64,000 nt of DNA from an uncultured Alphaproteobacteria bacterium (GCA_944392295.1 CALXWE010000006.1:43008-107007); one strand, 5' to 3'. Shown: positions 17,432-28,424, counted from the stretch's first letter. Program-made: numbers and translations. Notes: a model not told the origin generated them from the sequence alone.

Positions 17432-18151
17432 ATGAGTAAACATTATAATAACATAGTCGTTTTAACGGGTGCCGGAATATCGGCAGAATCGGGTTTGGCT
17501 ACTTTTAGAAGCTCTAACGGTTTGTGGAATAATCATAGAGTGGAAGATGTTGCCACTATTGACGCTTTTGAAAGAAACCCCGAATATGTTCACGCTTTTT
17601 ATAATGATATGAAACCTGAACTCTTAAAAGCTAAACCTAATCCGGCTCATTTGGCTTTGGCTGAGCTTGAACATAAATATGACGGCAAGGTTACCGTTGT
17701 TACTCAAAACGTTGATACTTTGCATGAAAAAGCCGGCTCCGAAAAAGTTTTGCATATTCACGGACAGATAAATCAGGCCGTATGCCTTAATTGCGGACGT
17801 GTTTTAGAAACTTGGGATGATGTTGACACTCAAACCGTTTGTCCCCATTGCAAAATTGCCGGTATGATGAAACCTAATATCGTGTTTTTCGGGGAATCGC
17901 TTTTGTGTATGGATGAAGTGGAAAAACTCTTAAGAACGTGCGATTTATTTGTTTCTATCGGAACTTCGGGCGTGGTTTATCCGGCAGCCGGTTTTGTGCA
18001 AACCGCAAAATATTTCGGCGCTGATACCATAGAATTTAATTTAGAGACAACTTCAAATAATTACTTGTTTGATAAACATATTTTTGGTAAAAGTTCGCAA
18101 ACCGTGCCGGAGTTTGCGGCAGAGTTGTTGAAAACAAAAAATGAGGCTTAA
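17432..18151 (+). CDS. cobB: Sir2-family NAD-dependent deacylase
   Basis: Removes acyl groups from protein lysines using NAD. The 239-residue product shows the NAD motif GAGISAESGLATFR at residues 13-26, TQNVDTLHEKAG, the catalytic His in HIHGQ, and a zinc site with two CxxC pairs (CLNCG and CPHC). In desuccinylase/demalonylase-type sirtuins a Tyr-x-x-Arg pair binds the acid; here the site reads FYNDMK, Tyr57 kept but Met60 in place of Arg. Acyl preference may therefore differ. I chose the ATG over a TTG three bases earlier. sppA follows by 3 bp. Confidence 0.92.
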   Translation: MSKHYNNIVVLTGAGISAESGLATFRSSNGLWNNHRVEDVATIDAFERNPEYVHAFYNDMKPELLKAKPNPAHLALAELEHKYDGKVTVVTQNVDTLHEKAGSEKVLHIHGQINQAVCLNCGRVLETWDDVDTQTVCPHCKIAGMMKPNIVFFGESLLCMDEVEKLLRTCDLFVSIGTSGVVYPAAGFVQTAKYFGADTIEFNLETTSNNYLFDKHIFGKSSQTVPEFAAELLKTKNEA

Positions 18152-18154
18152 ATA

Positions 18155-19948
18155 ATGGAAAATTGGGAAATAAAAAAAGAAGCTCGTAAAAAAGTAGGCT
18201 TAAAACTTATTCTTAAAACAATCGTCTATGCTTTTGCTATTTTCGGAGCCGTATTTATCGCTATCTTGTTAGCCGTGCTCACCATTTTGGGGTCAAGTGC
18301 CAAAGTGGCGGATGTTCCGGCTAATACAGTGTTGCAGATAGATTTTAATGCTAATTATGCCGAGGTTAGGGGCGATGAATTGTTTGCCGAATTTTCCGGC
18401 AGCTCCGTATATTCGGTTTACGATTTGATTAAAGCCATTAATATTGCCGCCGAAGATACTCGGGTGAAGGCTATTGCTGCCTCAATTAACGTTACGCCTT
18501 TGGGGTTGGCGCAAATTCAAGATATATCAAGATCTATTGAACTTTTTAAGAGCTCCGGCAAAGAAGCTTACTTGTTTTCTTCGGGTATGGGCAGCTTCGG
18601 ACGTGGTACCAAAGAATATTATTTAGCCTCGTTCTTTGATGAAATATGGCTCCAGCCCAGTGCCGAAATCGGTATAACCGGCGTTAGCGTTGAAGTTCCG
18701 TTTTTTAAAAAAATTCTGGGCAAGCTCGGGGTTACTCCGGAATTTTATTCGCGCTATGAATATAAAACGGCGGCAGCTTCTTTGACGGAAAATTCTTTAT
18801 CTAAACCCTATAAAGAAGAATTAAATAAATTGGGGCAGGGTTTGTTTAATCAGATGATTGATGCAATTGCCTATAATCGGCATTTAAGTCAAGATAAAGT
18901 TAAAACTTTAATCAATCAGGCGCCGTTGTTTGCTGATGAAGCTTTAAATGAGGGCTTGGCAGATAAACTCGGCTATCAACAAGAAATGGAAAGCTTTTTG
19001 GAACGGAGGTATCAGGCTAAGACCTTACCGATTGAAGATTATATGGCAAATTTAAGCGATTATCAGGAAGATGAAGCTCCTCTGGTGGCTGTACTGGCTC
19101 TGGAAGGGGCAATCAACAGTGGTTTGAGTTCAACTTCGCCGGTTAATGATATGGTTATCGGTTCACAAAGCGTTATTGAGCAGTTGGATGATTTAAGCAA
19201 GTATAATAATCTTAAAGCGCTGATTGTCAGAATTAACTCTCCGGGCGGAAGCTATACGGCTTCCGATGAAATTTGGTATGCCCTTAAAAGATTTAAGGCT
19301 TGGAAGAGTGTGCCGATTGTGGTTTCTATGAGCAACTATGCGGCATCGGGCGGATATTTTGTATCGCTTGCCGGTGATTATATTATTGCCGAACCGGCTA
19401 CGCTTACCGGCTCTATCGGCGTTTTGGGCGGCAAAATCGTACTTGCCGATTTATGGAAAAAATTAGATATAAACTGGGCCGAACTTAAATATGGCGATAA
19501 TGCCGGTATCTTAAGCGCTAATCACAAATTCAGCCCGAGTGAAAAGAAGGTATTTAATCGTTCGCTGGATAGAATTTATGATGATTTCACTGCTAAAGTG
19601 GCTAAAGCTCGCAATTTAGATATTAGTCAGATGGATAAGATTGCCCGCGGCAGAGTTTGGCTGGGTGATGAGGCTCTTAAATTGGGCTTAATAGATGCTC
19701 TGGGCGGGTTTGAAAGCGCTTTGGTTAAAGCTAAAGAGTTGGGCGGTATTAAGCCGGGTGAAAATTTTGGCTTGGTATATTATCCGAAACAACCGAGTTT
19801 TCAGGAACAATTGTCTAAGTATTTGGGTGCCGGTCGGTTGCCGTCGTTACAAGTTTTGGAAAAATACGGCATCTCGGTTGATGATTTAAATATGTTGTTC
19901 CAATTGCAATATGATGCTGTTTTGCCGCCATTTAAAATAGAAATGTAG
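18155..19948 (+). CDS. sppA: Signal peptide peptidase SppA, 67K type
   Basis: Inner-membrane serine protease that degrades cleaved signal peptides. The 597-residue product has one N-terminal membrane helix (about residues 23-47) and two tandem S49 domains. The catalytic lysine is probably K204 in YEYKTAAASLTE and the serine S398 in SNYAASGGYF, separated as in the long E. coli-type enzyme, whose length (about 618) it matches. Downstream is TGSIGVLGG. It may be co-transcribed with the sirtuin gene. Confidence 0.93.
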   Translation: MENWEIKKEARKKVGLKLILKTIVYAFAIFGAVFIAILLAVLTILGSSAKVADVPANTVLQIDFNANYAEVRGDELFAEFSGSSVYSVYDLIKAINIAAEDTRVKAIAASINVTPLGLAQIQDISRSIELFKSSGKEAYLFSSGMGSFGRGTKEYYLASFFDEIWLQPSAEIGITGVSVEVPFFKKILGKLGVTPEFYSRYEYKTAAASLTENSLSKPYKEELNKLGQGLFNQMIDAIAYNRHLSQDKVKTLINQAPLFADEALNEGLADKLGYQQEMESFLERRYQAKTLPIEDYMANLSDYQEDEAPLVAVLALEGAINSGLSSTSPVNDMVIGSQSVIEQLDDLSKYNNLKALIVRINSPGGSYTASDEIWYALKRFKAWKSVPIVVSMSNYAASGGYFVSLAGDYIIAEPATLTGSIGVLGGKIVLADLWKKLDINWAELKYGDNAGILSANHKFSPSEKKVFNRSLDRIYDDFTAKVAKARNLDISQMDKIARGRVWLGDEALKLGLIDALGGFESALVKAKELGGIKPGENFGLVYYPKQPSFQEQLSKYLGAGRLPSLQVLEKYGISVDDLNMLFQLQYDAVLPPFKIEM

Positions 19949-20019
19949 TTTTAAATGCTTGCAAAATAAACAGCAGACTGTTACAACAACAAAAGTTTGA
20001 TTTTAAAAGGTGTTTGATT

Positions 20020-20307
20020 ATGGCAGTAGACAGTAAAACAGTACAGAAAGTTGCCCTCTTGGCAAAGTTAAAAGTTGATGATGATAAGGTTGAGGCAACC
20101 AAAGATGAATTTAATAAAATTTTGAAATGGATTGAACAACTTGACGAGGTTGAAACACAAGGAGTTGAACCCTTGGTTTCGGTTAATGAAGAACATCTGG
20201 TATGCCGTGAGGATAAAGTTACCGACGGTAATATTAAAGATGAGATTTTAGCCAATGCTCCGGAGAGTGAATTTGGCTATTTTGCAGTTCCGAAAGTTGT
20301 GGAGTAA
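20020..20307 (+). CDS. gatC: Asp/Glu-tRNA amidotransferase subunit C
   Basis: Small stabilising subunit of GatCAB, which amidates misacylated Glu-tRNA-Gln or Asp-tRNA-Asn. The 95-residue product has the family pattern [33 protein letters not shown] and the C-terminal [20 protein letters not shown] use the ATG at 20020; a TTG two codons earlier is also open. It is followed by gatA and gatB, the complete operon. Confidence 0.96.
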   Translation: MAVDSKTVQKVALLAKLKVDDDKVEATKDEFNKILKWIEQLDEVETQGVEPLVSVNEEHLVCREDKVTDGNIKDEILANAPESEFGYFAVPKVVE

Positions 20308-20311
20308 AACA

Positions 20312-21766
20312 ATGACCGATTTAACAGATTTAACTATTGCCGAAGCTTTATCGGCCATGAAAAGTAAAAAAATCAGTGCCGAAGAATTAACCAAAGCGTA
20401 CATTAAAAAAACCGAAGAAGGTCGTAAATATAACGCCTATGTTTTGGAAACTCCCGAGGTTGCTTTGCAGGCTGCCAAAGTTGCCGATGAAAATTATGCC
20501 AAGGGAACCGAGAGAGCGTTGGAAGGTATACCGATGGGTATTAAAGATTTGTTTTGTACCAAAGGTATCAGAACAACGGCTTGTTCACATATTATAGATA
20601 ATTTTGTACCGCAATACGAATCCACGGTAACTCAAAATTTACTCAATGCCGGTGTAGGCTTTTTAGGTAAGCTTAATATGGATGAGTTTGCCATGGGTGG
20701 AAGTAACGAAACCAGCTATTTCGGTCCGGTAATTAATCCGTGGAGTAAAGATGTTGATTTAGTCCCTGGTGGTTCTTCGGGCGGTTCGGCTGCGGCCGTG
20801 GCTGCCAAAATGTGTGCCGCCGCTACCGGCACCGATACCGGCGGTTCCATTCGTCAGCCGGCAGCTTTTTGCGGCATTACCGGCATTAAACCGACTTACG
20901 GTCGTTGCTCCAGATACGGTATTATGGCTTTTGCCTCGTCTTTGGATCAGGCCGGACCTATGGCTAAAGATGTTAAAGATTGCGCCTTGCTATTAAATGT
21001 TATGGCCGGTCATGATGAAAAAGATTCTACATCATCACGCAAGGATGTACCCGATTTTACCAAAGTTTTGGGTCAAGATGTTAAAGGCTTAAAAATCGGC
21101 ATTCCGCAAGAATATCGTCCGCAGGGCTTAAATAAAGAAATAGAACAGGCTTGGGATAAGGCTATTGCCATGCTCAAAGAAAGAGGCGCCGAAATTGTTG
21201 ATATTTCCTTGCCGCATACCAAATACGCTTTGCCGGTTTATTATATTATTGCTCCGGCTGAGGCTTCATCAAACCTGGCCAGATACGACGGTGTACGTTT
21301 CGGTGAGCGGGTTGACGGAGCTCATCTTGATGATTTGTACATCAATACTCGTACTCAAGGTTTCGGCAAAGAAGTTAAACGTCGTATTATGGTCGGTACT
21401 TATGTGCTGTCGGCAGGTTACTATGATGCTTACTATGTAAAAGCACAAAAAGTTCGTCGTTTAATCCAAAATGATTTTAAAAATGCTTTTGAAAAATGTG
21501 ATGTGATTTTAACTCCGACTTCACCTACCGAGGCTTTTCCGATAGGTGATAAGACTATGGTTGAAAACCCCATCAATATGTACTTAAACGATGTGTTTAC
21601 GGTTTCGGTTAACTTGGCAGGTCTGCCGGCTTTGAGCTTACCTATAGGTCTGTCTGCAAAGGGGCTGCCTTTGGGTATGCAACTTATCGGTAAGGCTTTT
21701 GATGAAGAAACCGTATTTAAAACCGCTTATGCGTTGGAACAAGATGCAGCTTTTAAAAGGATATAA
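20312..21766 (+). CDS. gatA: Asp/Glu-tRNA amidotransferase subunit A
   Basis: Glutaminase subunit of GatCAB. The 484-residue amidase-signature protein shows the catalytic lysine in [11 protein letters not shown], and the cis-Ser and nucleophile Ser in [17 protein letters not shown] and [20 protein letters not shown] at 20312 follows GGAGTAAAACA; the open frame extends upstream into gatC but those codons are not family-like. gatB starts 2 bp after its stop. Confidence 0.98.
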   Translation: MTDLTDLTIAEALSAMKSKKISAEELTKAYIKKTEEGRKYNAYVLETPEVALQAAKVADENYAKGTERALEGIPMGIKDLFCTKGIRTTACSHIIDNFVPQYESTVTQNLLNAGVGFLGKLNMDEFAMGGSNETSYFGPVINPWSKDVDLVPGGSSGGSAAAVAAKMCAAATGTDTGGSIRQPAAFCGITGIKPTYGRCSRYGIMAFASSLDQAGPMAKDVKDCALLLNVMAGHDEKDSTSSRKDVPDFTKVLGQDVKGLKIGIPQEYRPQGLNKEIEQAWDKAIAMLKERGAEIVDISLPHTKYALPVYYIIAPAEASSNLARYDGVRFGERVDGAHLDDLYINTRTQGFGKEVKRRIMVGTYVLSAGYYDAYYVKAQKVRRLIQNDFKNAFEKCDVILTPTSPTEAFPIGDKTMVENPINMYLNDVFTVSVNLAGLPALSLPIGLSAKGLPLGMQLIGKAFDEETVFKTAYALEQDAAFKRI

Positions 21767-21768
21767 CA

Positions 21769-23226
21769 ATGGCAGATTTTATTATTGAAACTCCGAAGGG
21801 AAAATGGGAACTGGTCTGTGGTTTGGAAATTCACTGTCAGATTGTTTCAAAGTCTAAAATATTCAGCGGTGCTTCTACCGAGTTTGGTGATGATGCCAAT
21901 GTTAATGTTTCGTTTATTGATGCCGGAATGCCCGGTATGCTTCCGGTTTTAAATAAAGAGTGCGTTCGTCAGGCGGTCAAAACCGGCTTAGGCTTAAATG
22001 CCGTTATCAATAAATATTCGGTATTTTCTCGTAAAAATTATTTCTATGCCGACTCTCCGCAGGGCTACCAGATTACACAGTTTGAGTATCCGATTGTCGG
22101 CGAGGGTAAAATTACCGTTGATTTAAGCGACGGAACTTCTAAAGATATCAGAATCGAAAGAATGCATATTGAACAAGATGCAGCTAAGTCAATTCATGAT
22201 ATTAACCCGAAAAAGAGCTATGTAGACTTTAATCGGTGCGGCGTGGGGTTGATGGAAATTGTTACCAAGCCTGATTTTCGTTCTCCCGAAGAGGTTGGTG
22301 CTTTTTTGAAAAAACTGCGTTCAATCGTACGTTATTTAGGCACCTGCGACGGCAATATGGATGAAGGTTCAATGCGCTGCGATGCCAGTATTTCGGTGCG
22401 CCCGTTGGGAAGTAATGAACTGCGTGAAAGAGCCGAAGTTAAAAACGTAAACTCGGTTAAGTTTGCCATGCAGGCGGTAGAATATGAGGCTAAGCGCCAG
22501 GTAGAACTTTATGAAAACGGTGAAACCTTAAAACAACAGACTTGTCGTTTTAATCCGGCTACCGGCGAAACCAAATTCTTGCGCTTTAAAGAATTTTCCG
22601 ATGATTATCGTTATTTTCCGGAACCAGATTTACCGCCGTTGGTATTAGACGATGCCTTTATTGAAGAAATTAGAAATAATTTGGTGGAATTGCCCGATGC
22701 CAAGAAAGCCCGTTTTGTTAAAGAATTGGGTTTAACTCCGTACGATGCTTCGGTTTTGTGCGAAAATAAAGAAACTGCCGACTTTTTTGAAGAAGCAGCT
22801 AAAGGACGTGATGCCAAAAAGGTGGCCAACTGGATTATGGGCGACTTTTTTGCCATGTTGAATGCTAAAAAACTTCCTTTGGAAAAAAGTCCGATTTCGG
22901 CCGAAAAATTAGGTCGTTTGGTCGATTTAATCAGCAAAAACGTTATCAACGGCAAAACAGCCAAAGATGTGTTTGCAATTATGGCCGAAACTTCGCAAGA
23001 GCCGGAAGCAATTGTTGAAGAAAAAGGCTGGAAACAGGTTACCGATACTTCGGCAATTGAGGCGATTGTTGATGAAGTTTTACAAAGTAACCCAGACAAT
23101 GTTGCAGCCTATAAAGGCGGTAAAAATAATTTGTTGGGTTGGTTTGTAGGTCAAGTTATGAAACAATCAAAGGGTACGGCAAATCCGGCGATAGTTAATC
23201 AACTTTTGAAACAAAAACTGGGCTAA
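21769..23226 (+). CDS. gatB: Asp/Glu-tRNA amidotransferase subunit B
   Basis: Kinase and transamidase subunit of GatCAB. The 485-residue product has the N-terminal WELVCGLEIHCQI, the metal-binding region YADSPQGYQITQFEYP, the GMRCD-type segment DEGSMRCDASISVRP and the RYFPEPDLPPL motif. A C-terminal YqeY-like tail domain (NLLGWFVGQVMKQSKGTANP) binds tRNA. Length is typical. Confidence 0.98.
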   Translation: MADFIIETPKGKWELVCGLEIHCQIVSKSKIFSGASTEFGDDANVNVSFIDAGMPGMLPVLNKECVRQAVKTGLGLNAVINKYSVFSRKNYFYADSPQGYQITQFEYPIVGEGKITVDLSDGTSKDIRIERMHIEQDAAKSIHDINPKKSYVDFNRCGVGLMEIVTKPDFRSPEEVGAFLKKLRSIVRYLGTCDGNMDEGSMRCDASISVRPLGSNELRERAEVKNVNSVKFAMQAVEYEAKRQVELYENGETLKQQTCRFNPATGETKFLRFKEFSDDYRYFPEPDLPPLVLDDAFIEEIRNNLVELPDAKKARFVKELGLTPYDASVLCENKETADFFEEAAKGRDAKKVANWIMGDFFAMLNAKKLPLEKSPISAEKLGRLVDLISKNVINGKTAKDVFAIMAETSQEPEAIVEEKGWKQVTDTSAIEAIVDEVLQSNPDNVAAYKGGKNNLLGWFVGQVMKQSKGTANPAIVNQLLKQKLG

Positions 23227-23227
23227 A

Positions 23228-24196
23228 ATGGCAAAGAAAAAAGAACGCGTAATTCCCGAAGTGCTGTTGTTTACCGATATTAACAACGGCTACTTTGATG
23301 ATTTGGCGGCACTTCCGGTTTTAGCCTATTTGGCAGATAAAAAACAAATTAACTTACGTGGGGTGATTACCGAAAGCGGAACATTTGAAACCAGACGTCG
23401 GAGAGCTTTATATGCAAAAGGCGCATTGTCTTTTGCCGGCTTGCCGTTTACCAGAGTAGTTCCGGGCGGTGATTATGAAGAACAAAATCCGGAAGTTGAA
23501 AACATATATCCCGAAAATGAATTTTCACTTTTGTTTGAACAAAACGGAGCTGCCATTTTACGAAGCGGTATGACTTTTATTCAGGAATATTTTAAATCGA
23601 TAAAAGATAAGCGAATCGTTATTTTGCTTAATGCTCCGTTTGCCGATTTTGCCAAGTTTGTACAAGCTACCGAAGATGTGGTTAAGAAGAAAGTTAAAAA
23701 GATTGTGGTTATGGGCGATGTTGCCGATACAAAGGATGAAAACGGATATTATCTGCCCGCTCCGCAAAGTTTTAATTTTTCCATACAAGATGCGGCTAAA
23801 CAGGTTTTTGCATACGCTCAGAGCAAAGATGTGCGTTTGGTGATAGTGCCTCCAGAGAGCGCTAAAGAGATGAAAATGGGATATGAGTTTTTAGATGTTG
23901 TGCCCAAGGTTAAAAATCCGCTCGTTAATCAGTTGTTGCAAGCCAAAAATGATAATCCCGTTTCCATGCAGTATGATATGTTATCGGCTTTGGCGGTTGC
24001 CGACGGCGAATTTAAAAAAGCCGGAGGTAATTTTGTAAAAGAAGAAGGTTTTGAGGGTAATGTGTTTTTTGCCAAAGTGGAAGATGCCCAATTGATGAGA
24101 GAGAAATTTACGGAGATATTTAAAGAAAAATTTACTCCGCAAAAAATTACACTTGCACAATTAACCAGAAAAAAAGAGGATGTGGAAAATGCTTAG
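23228..24196 (+). CDS. Nucleoside-hydrolase-like protein
   Basis: The 322-residue product resembles the inosine-uridine nucleoside N-ribohydrolase superfamily in outline: a first-strand acidic cluster (LFTDINNGYFDDLAAL), NAPFADFAKFVQ, a central VMGDVAD, and YDMLSALAVADGEF near the C-terminus, where catalytic His normally sits. The calcium signature DxDxxxDD is altered to DINNGYFDD, and the catalytic-His position reads Tyr-Asp rather than His-Asp. It may be a diverged or inactive member. It starts 1 bp after the gatB stop and overlaps the ZIP transporter gene. Confidence 0.6.
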   Translation: MAKKKERVIPEVLLFTDINNGYFDDLAALPVLAYLADKKQINLRGVITESGTFETRRRRALYAKGALSFAGLPFTRVVPGGDYEEQNPEVENIYPENEFSLLFEQNGAAILRSGMTFIQEYFKSIKDKRIVILLNAPFADFAKFVQATEDVVKKKVKKIVVMGDVADTKDENGYYLPAPQSFNFSIQDAAKQVFAYAQSKDVRLVIVPPESAKEMKMGYEFLDVVPKVKNPLVNQLLQAKNDNPVSMQYDMLSALAVADGEFKKAGGNFVKEEGFEGNVFFAKVEDAQLMREKFTEIFKEKFTPQKITLAQLTRKKEDVENA

Positions 24197-24977
24197 TGTT
24201 TTAAGTAATCCTTCGGTTATAAACGGACTTTTGGCAGCACTTGTTGCCGGTTTGTTTACGGGTATAGGCGGTTTTACCATTTTTTTGAAAAAGCGTTATA
24301 CCAAAGACAACATCAACTTAATGCTTAACATTGCCGCAGGGGTGATGTTGGCAGCCTCATTTTTTGCGCTTTTAGTACCGTCCATGAACGAGATTTTAAA
24401 GCTTGGCGATGATGTTCATGTCAGCTCTTTTTGGTACTGCTTGGCGGTATTTTTCGGGGTAGCGTTGGTATGGCTGTTAAATGATTTATTGCCGCATGAG
24501 CATAACAATATGGGGCATCACGGTCCGATGTTCAGCTTAAAAAAAGCCTGGCTGTTTATTATTGCCATCTTGTTACATAAACTTCCCGAAGGTTTAGCGG
24601 TAGGCGTTGCATACGGTGCCGAAAATTTGGTTAATCCGACCAGCTTGGTATTGGGCATTGCCCTTCATAATATCCCCGAAGGTTTAACCATGGCCATTTC
24701 TTTGGTAGGTGCCGGACAAAGCAAATTAAAAGCAGCTCTAACAGCTTGCGTTATCGGCTTTTTACAGCCGCTCGGAGCACTCTTAGGATTGCTGTTAATT
24801 GGAGTTGGACCGTTTTTAATACCGTTTGCCATGGCGGTTGCCGGAGGTACTTTGTTGTTTGTAGTCATAAATGAAATATTGCCCGAAACTTATGGCTATA
24901 AGCAAACCGAAAAATCTGCCTTTGCCGTATTTTCAGGCTTTATTGTCATGACTTATTTGTTTATGGTATTGGAATAA
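24189..24977 (+). CDS. ZIP-family metal transporter
   Basis: Imports zinc or other divalent metals across the inner membrane. The 262-residue product has about eight membrane helices. The two metal-site helices are clear: LHKLPEGLAVGVAYG and ALHNIPEGLTMAISLVG. A His-rich cytoplasmic loop (PHEHNNMGHHG) precedes helix 4. I choose the ATG at 24189, nine bases after GAGG and overlapping the previous stop; ATG at 24180 is directly adjoined to the GAGG and less likely. Confidence 0.92.
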   Translation: MLSVLSNPSVINGLLAALVAGLFTGIGGFTIFLKKRYTKDNINLMLNIAAGVMLAASFFALLVPSMNEILKLGDDVHVSSFWYCLAVFFGVALVWLLNDLLPHEHNNMGHHGPMFSLKKAWLFIIAILLHKLPEGLAVGVAYGAENLVNPTSLVLGIALHNIPEGLTMAISLVGAGQSKLKAALTACVIGFLQPLGALLGLLLIGVGPFLIPFAMAVAGGTLLFVVINEILPETYGYKQTEKSAFAVFSGFIVMTYLFMVLE

Positions 24978-24980
24978 TTT

Positions 24981-25892
24981 ATGAAGCGAACTAAACATGA
25001 GGATATTAACGGTTGGGTAATTATTGACAAGCCGCAAGGTATGGGTTCAACCGATGTTGTAAATGTTACCCGTAGGCTTTTAAATGCCAATAAAAACGGT
25101 CACGCCGGAACGTTAGACCCTTTTGCCACGGGCGTATTACCGATTGCCTTTGGTGAGGCTACCAAATTAATACCCTTTGTAACCGACGGTAAAAAAGAAT
25201 ATGAGTTTGTGTTAAAATTTGGGGTTTCTACCAATACCGATGATGTTGAAGGAGAAGTTATAAGCGAATCGGATTTTATTCCGAATAAAGAGCAAATTTT
25301 AAACATTTTGCCGCAATTTATCGGTAAAATTACTCAAGTCCCGCCGATGTATTCGGCCATAAAAATCAACGGAAAGCGGGCGTATGCCTTGGCCAGGGCC
25401 GGCAAAGAGGTAAATATTCCGCCGCGTGAAGTTGAAATATATTATTTAGAGCTGTTAGAACAGATAAATCAAAAAAGTTTTCGGTTTAAGGTGGGATGCT
25501 CTAAGGGAACATATGTTAGGACTTTGGGTAAAGATATAGCCTTAAAGCTAGGCACTTTGGGGCATTTGACGGAGTTACGCCGAACAAAATGCGCCGTATT
25601 TTCGCTTGATGATACGATTTTACTGGAAAATGTAAAAAATATGGTGTATGAAGGTAAGCGACAAGAGTTACTCTTGCCGATAGAGACATCACTGCGCGAC
25701 ATCGCGGTGATTGCCGTTTCGCAAGAGGATGCTATCAAATTAAAACAAGGTCAGAAGATTTCGCCGAAGCTGTACGATACGAGTAATCTTATCGGGAAGG
25801 TTGCGGCGGCTATGTGTCTTGATTGTTTGGTGGCGGTGGTGAATGTGGAAAAATCCAAGATTTCACCTGTTCGTGTTTTTAACTTATATTGA
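24981..25892 (+). CDS. truB: tRNA pseudouridine-55 synthase
   Basis: Makes pseudouridine 55 in the T-loop of tRNA. The 303-residue product has the catalytic aspartate in [19 protein letters not shown] near residue 45, [13 protein letters not shown] and the [13 protein letters not shown] segment, with a short C-terminal PUA-like region. It is followed by rpsO and pnp, the widely conserved truB-rpsO-pnp order. Confidence 0.97.
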   Translation: MKRTKHEDINGWVIIDKPQGMGSTDVVNVTRRLLNANKNGHAGTLDPFATGVLPIAFGEATKLIPFVTDGKKEYEFVLKFGVSTNTDDVEGEVISESDFIPNKEQILNILPQFIGKITQVPPMYSAIKINGKRAYALARAGKEVNIPPREVEIYYLELLEQINQKSFRFKVGCSKGTYVRTLGKDIALKLGTLGHLTELRRTKCAVFSLDDTILLENVKNMVYEGKRQELLLPIETSLRDIAVIAVSQEDAIKLKQGQKISPKLYDTSNLIGKVAAAMCLDCLVAVVNVEKSKISPVRVFNLY

Positions 25893-25906
25893 AAAGGAAA
25901 ATAAAG

Positions 25907-26176
25907 ATGTCGATTTCTAACGAAAAGAAACAAGAATTGATTGCTCAGTACGGTACAAAACCCGGTGATACAGGTTCTCCGGAAGTTCAAATTGCTATTT
26001 GGACATATCGTATTAACTCTTTGATTGAACACTTCAATGTTCACAAAAAAGACTTACACTCCCGTTTGGGCTTGATGAAAATGGTAAGTCGTCGTCGTCA
26101 CTTGTTGGATCACTTAAGAAGCAAAAGTGAAGACAGATATCAAACTTTGATTAAAAAGTTAGATTTGCGTAAGTAA
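25907..26176 (+). CDS. rpsO: 30S ribosomal protein S15
   Basis: Binds 16S rRNA central domain. The 89-residue product has [39 protein letters not shown] and [21 protein letters not shown] at 25907 gives the standard N-terminus; AAAAGGAAAA lies upstream. A strong terminator separates it from pnp. Confidence 0.98.
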   Translation: MSISNEKKQELIAQYGTKPGDTGSPEVQIAIWTYRINSLIEHFNVHKKDLHSRLGLMKMVSRRRHLLDHLRSKSEDRYQTLIKKLDLRK

Positions 26177-26191
26177 TTTTATACAAGTCGG

Positions 26192-26222
26192 AAACTGCGG
26201 AGCATGGGGCTCCGCAGTTTTA
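26192..26222 (+). terminator. Intrinsic terminator between rpsO and pnp
   Basis: AAACTGCGGAGC pairs perfectly with GCTCCGCAGTTT around a 5-nt loop, followed by a short TAT tract. A second small hairpin (CCTGAAAA/TTTTCAGG) follows at about 26229-26246; it could act on pnp leader RNA, as RNA structures there do in other bacteria. Confidence 0.8.
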
Positions 26223-26284
26223 TAAAATCCTGAAAATTTTTTCAGGTGAGGTTTATAGGAAAAAGGAAAAGAAAGGTAGAAAAT

Positions 26285-28399
26285 ATGATTGATTTTAAAC
26301 AATTCCGCCAAGAGATGGATTGGGGCGGTCGTAAACTGGTTTTAGAAACTGGAAAAATAGCCCGGCAGGCAACCGGTGCCGTTGTTGCAACTTATGGAGA
26401 AACAGTCGTTGTTGCCACGGTTGTTGCCGCTAAGGAAGTTAAAGCCGACCAGGATTTCTTTCCTTTGACCGTTAACTATCAGGAAAAATATTATGCAACC
26501 GGTAAAATTCCGGGAGGCTTTGTAAAAAGAGAAGGTAAGCCTTCAGAACGTGAAATTTTAATCTCACGCTTGATTGACAGACCTATCCGTCCGTTGTTTC
26601 CTGACGCATTCAAAAATGAAGTTCAAATTATTTGTACAACTTTGGCTCATGACCAGAAAAATGATTCCGATGTTGTTGCCATGATTGCAGCTTCGGCAGC
26701 TTTGGCTATTTCCGGTATTCCGTTCTTGGGTCCTATCGGTGCGGCTAAGGTTGGTTACAAAGACGGACAATATATCTTAAACCCGACTATTGAAGAAGCT
26801 AAAACTTCGGAATTGGAATTGGCAGTTGCCGGTACCAAAGAAGGTGTTTTGATGGTAGAATCGGAAGCTAACGAATTGTCCGAAGAAACCATGCTTGGCG
26901 CTGTTATGTTCGGTTTTGAAAGCTTCCAGCCGGTTATTGATATGATTAACGAACTTAAAAAACAGGCCGGAAAACCCGCTTGGGAAGAACCGAAATTTCC
27001 GCCGGAGTTTGATGAGTTGTATGCTCGTATTGAAAAAGATTATGCTAAAAAATACGAAGAAGCTTTCAATGAAGTTGATAAGCAACAACGCTCTACCACT
27101 TTGGGACAATTAGCCGAAGAAATTAAAGCCGGTATTGATCCTGAAAATGAGCTGGAAGTTCGTTATGTCGGCGATGTTATTGAACGCATTATGCACAAAG
27201 TTATGCGTGAAAAGGTACTTTCTACCGGCAAACGTATTGACGGTCGTGATACCAAAACCGTTCGTCCGATAAGCTGTGAAATTGACGTATTGCCTACTGC
27301 TCATGGTTCGGCTTTGTTTACCAGAGGTGAAACTCAGGCGTTGGTTGTTACCACTTTGGGTACCGAAGATGATGCGCAAATTGTAGACGGCTTGATGAAC
27401 GAATATAAACAAGACTTTATGTTGTATTACAACTTCCCGCCGTTCTCGGTTGGTGAATGCGGACGTTTAGGAACTCCGGGTCGTCGTGAAATCGGTCATG
27501 GTAAATTGGCATGGCGTGCAATTCACCCGATGTTGCCCAAAGATAAAGAAAAATTCCCTTATTCATTGAGAGTTGTTTCGGATATTATGGAATCTAACGG
27601 TTCTTCTTCAATGGCAACGGTTTGCGGTAGTACTTTATCTTTGGAAGCTGCCGGTGTGCCGATGAAAAAGCCGGTTGCCGGTATTGCCATGGGCTTGATT
27701 AAAGAAGATGACGGTCGTGTTGCCATTTTGACCGATATTTTGGGTGATGAAGACCACTTGGGTGATATGGACTTTAAGGTTGCCGGAACTAAAGATGGTG
27801 TAACCGCTTTGCAAATGGATATTAAAATTACCTCCATTACCAAAGAGATTATGAAAAACGCTTTGGCTCAGGCTCATGAAGGTCGTATTCATATCTTAGG
27901 TGAAATGGCCAAAGCCATTGCCGCTCCGCGTGAGCATGTATCACCTTTGGCTCCGCGTATTATCACTATGAAAATTCCGGTTGATAAAATTCGTGAAGTT
28001 ATCGGTTCAGGCGGTAAAGTTATCAGAGAAATTATTGAAAAAACCAATACCAAAATTGATATCTCTGATGACGGTGTTGTACAAATTGCCGCTGCCAATA
28101 CCGAAAACGGCGAAGCTGCTCAAAACATTATTTTAGATATTGTAGCTGTGCCGGAAGAAGGTAAAATTTACAAAGGCGTAATTACCAAGATTATGGACTT
28201 TGGTGCATTTGTTCGCTTTGTAGGTTCTACCGAAGGTTTGGTACATATTTCCGAAGTAAAAGACGAGAGAATCGCTTCTGTTTCTGACTTTTACAAAGAA
28301 GGCGATACCATTTGGGTTAAATGCTTAGGCGTTGATAACCGCGGTAAATGGAAACTTTCGGCAAAACGGGTTAATCAGGAAACCGGCGAGCCGAGATAA
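26285..28399 (+). CDS. pnp: Polynucleotide phosphorylase
   Basis: 3'-5' phosphorolytic exoribonuclease of the RNA degradosome. The 704-residue product has two RNase PH domains ([17 protein letters not shown] at the start; [20 protein letters not shown] opening the second, around residue 315), then a KH domain ([17 protein letters not shown]) and an S1 domain ([20 protein letters not shown]) ending in [11 protein letters not shown] at 26285 follows GAAAGGTAGAAA. It ends with a clear terminator at 28425. Confidence 0.98.
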   Translation: MIDFKQFRQEMDWGGRKLVLETGKIARQATGAVVATYGETVVVATVVAAKEVKADQDFFPLTVNYQEKYYATGKIPGGFVKREGKPSEREILISRLIDRPIRPLFPDAFKNEVQIICTTLAHDQKNDSDVVAMIAASAALAISGIPFLGPIGAAKVGYKDGQYILNPTIEEAKTSELELAVAGTKEGVLMVESEANELSEETMLGAVMFGFESFQPVIDMINELKKQAGKPAWEEPKFPPEFDELYARIEKDYAKKYEEAFNEVDKQQRSTTLGQLAEEIKAGIDPENELEVRYVGDVIERIMHKVMREKVLSTGKRIDGRDTKTVRPISCEIDVLPTAHGSALFTRGETQALVVTTLGTEDDAQIVDGLMNEYKQDFMLYYNFPPFSVGECGRLGTPGRREIGHGKLAWRAIHPMLPKDKEKFPYSLRVVSDIMESNGSSSMATVCGSTLSLEAAGVPMKKPVAGIAMGLIKEDDGRVAILTDILGDEDHLGDMDFKVAGTKDGVTALQMDIKITSITKEIMKNALAQAHEGRIHILGEMAKAIAAPREHVSPLAPRIITMKIPVDKIREVIGSGGKVIREIIEKTNTKIDISDDGVVQIAAANTENGEAAQNIILDIVAVPEEGKIYKGVITKIMDFGAFVRFVGSTEGLVHISEVKDERIASVSDFYKEGDTIWVKCLGVDNRGKWKLSAKRVNQETGEPR

Positions 28400-28424
28400 A
28401 ATAACTTTTATCAGCTATGAAAAG

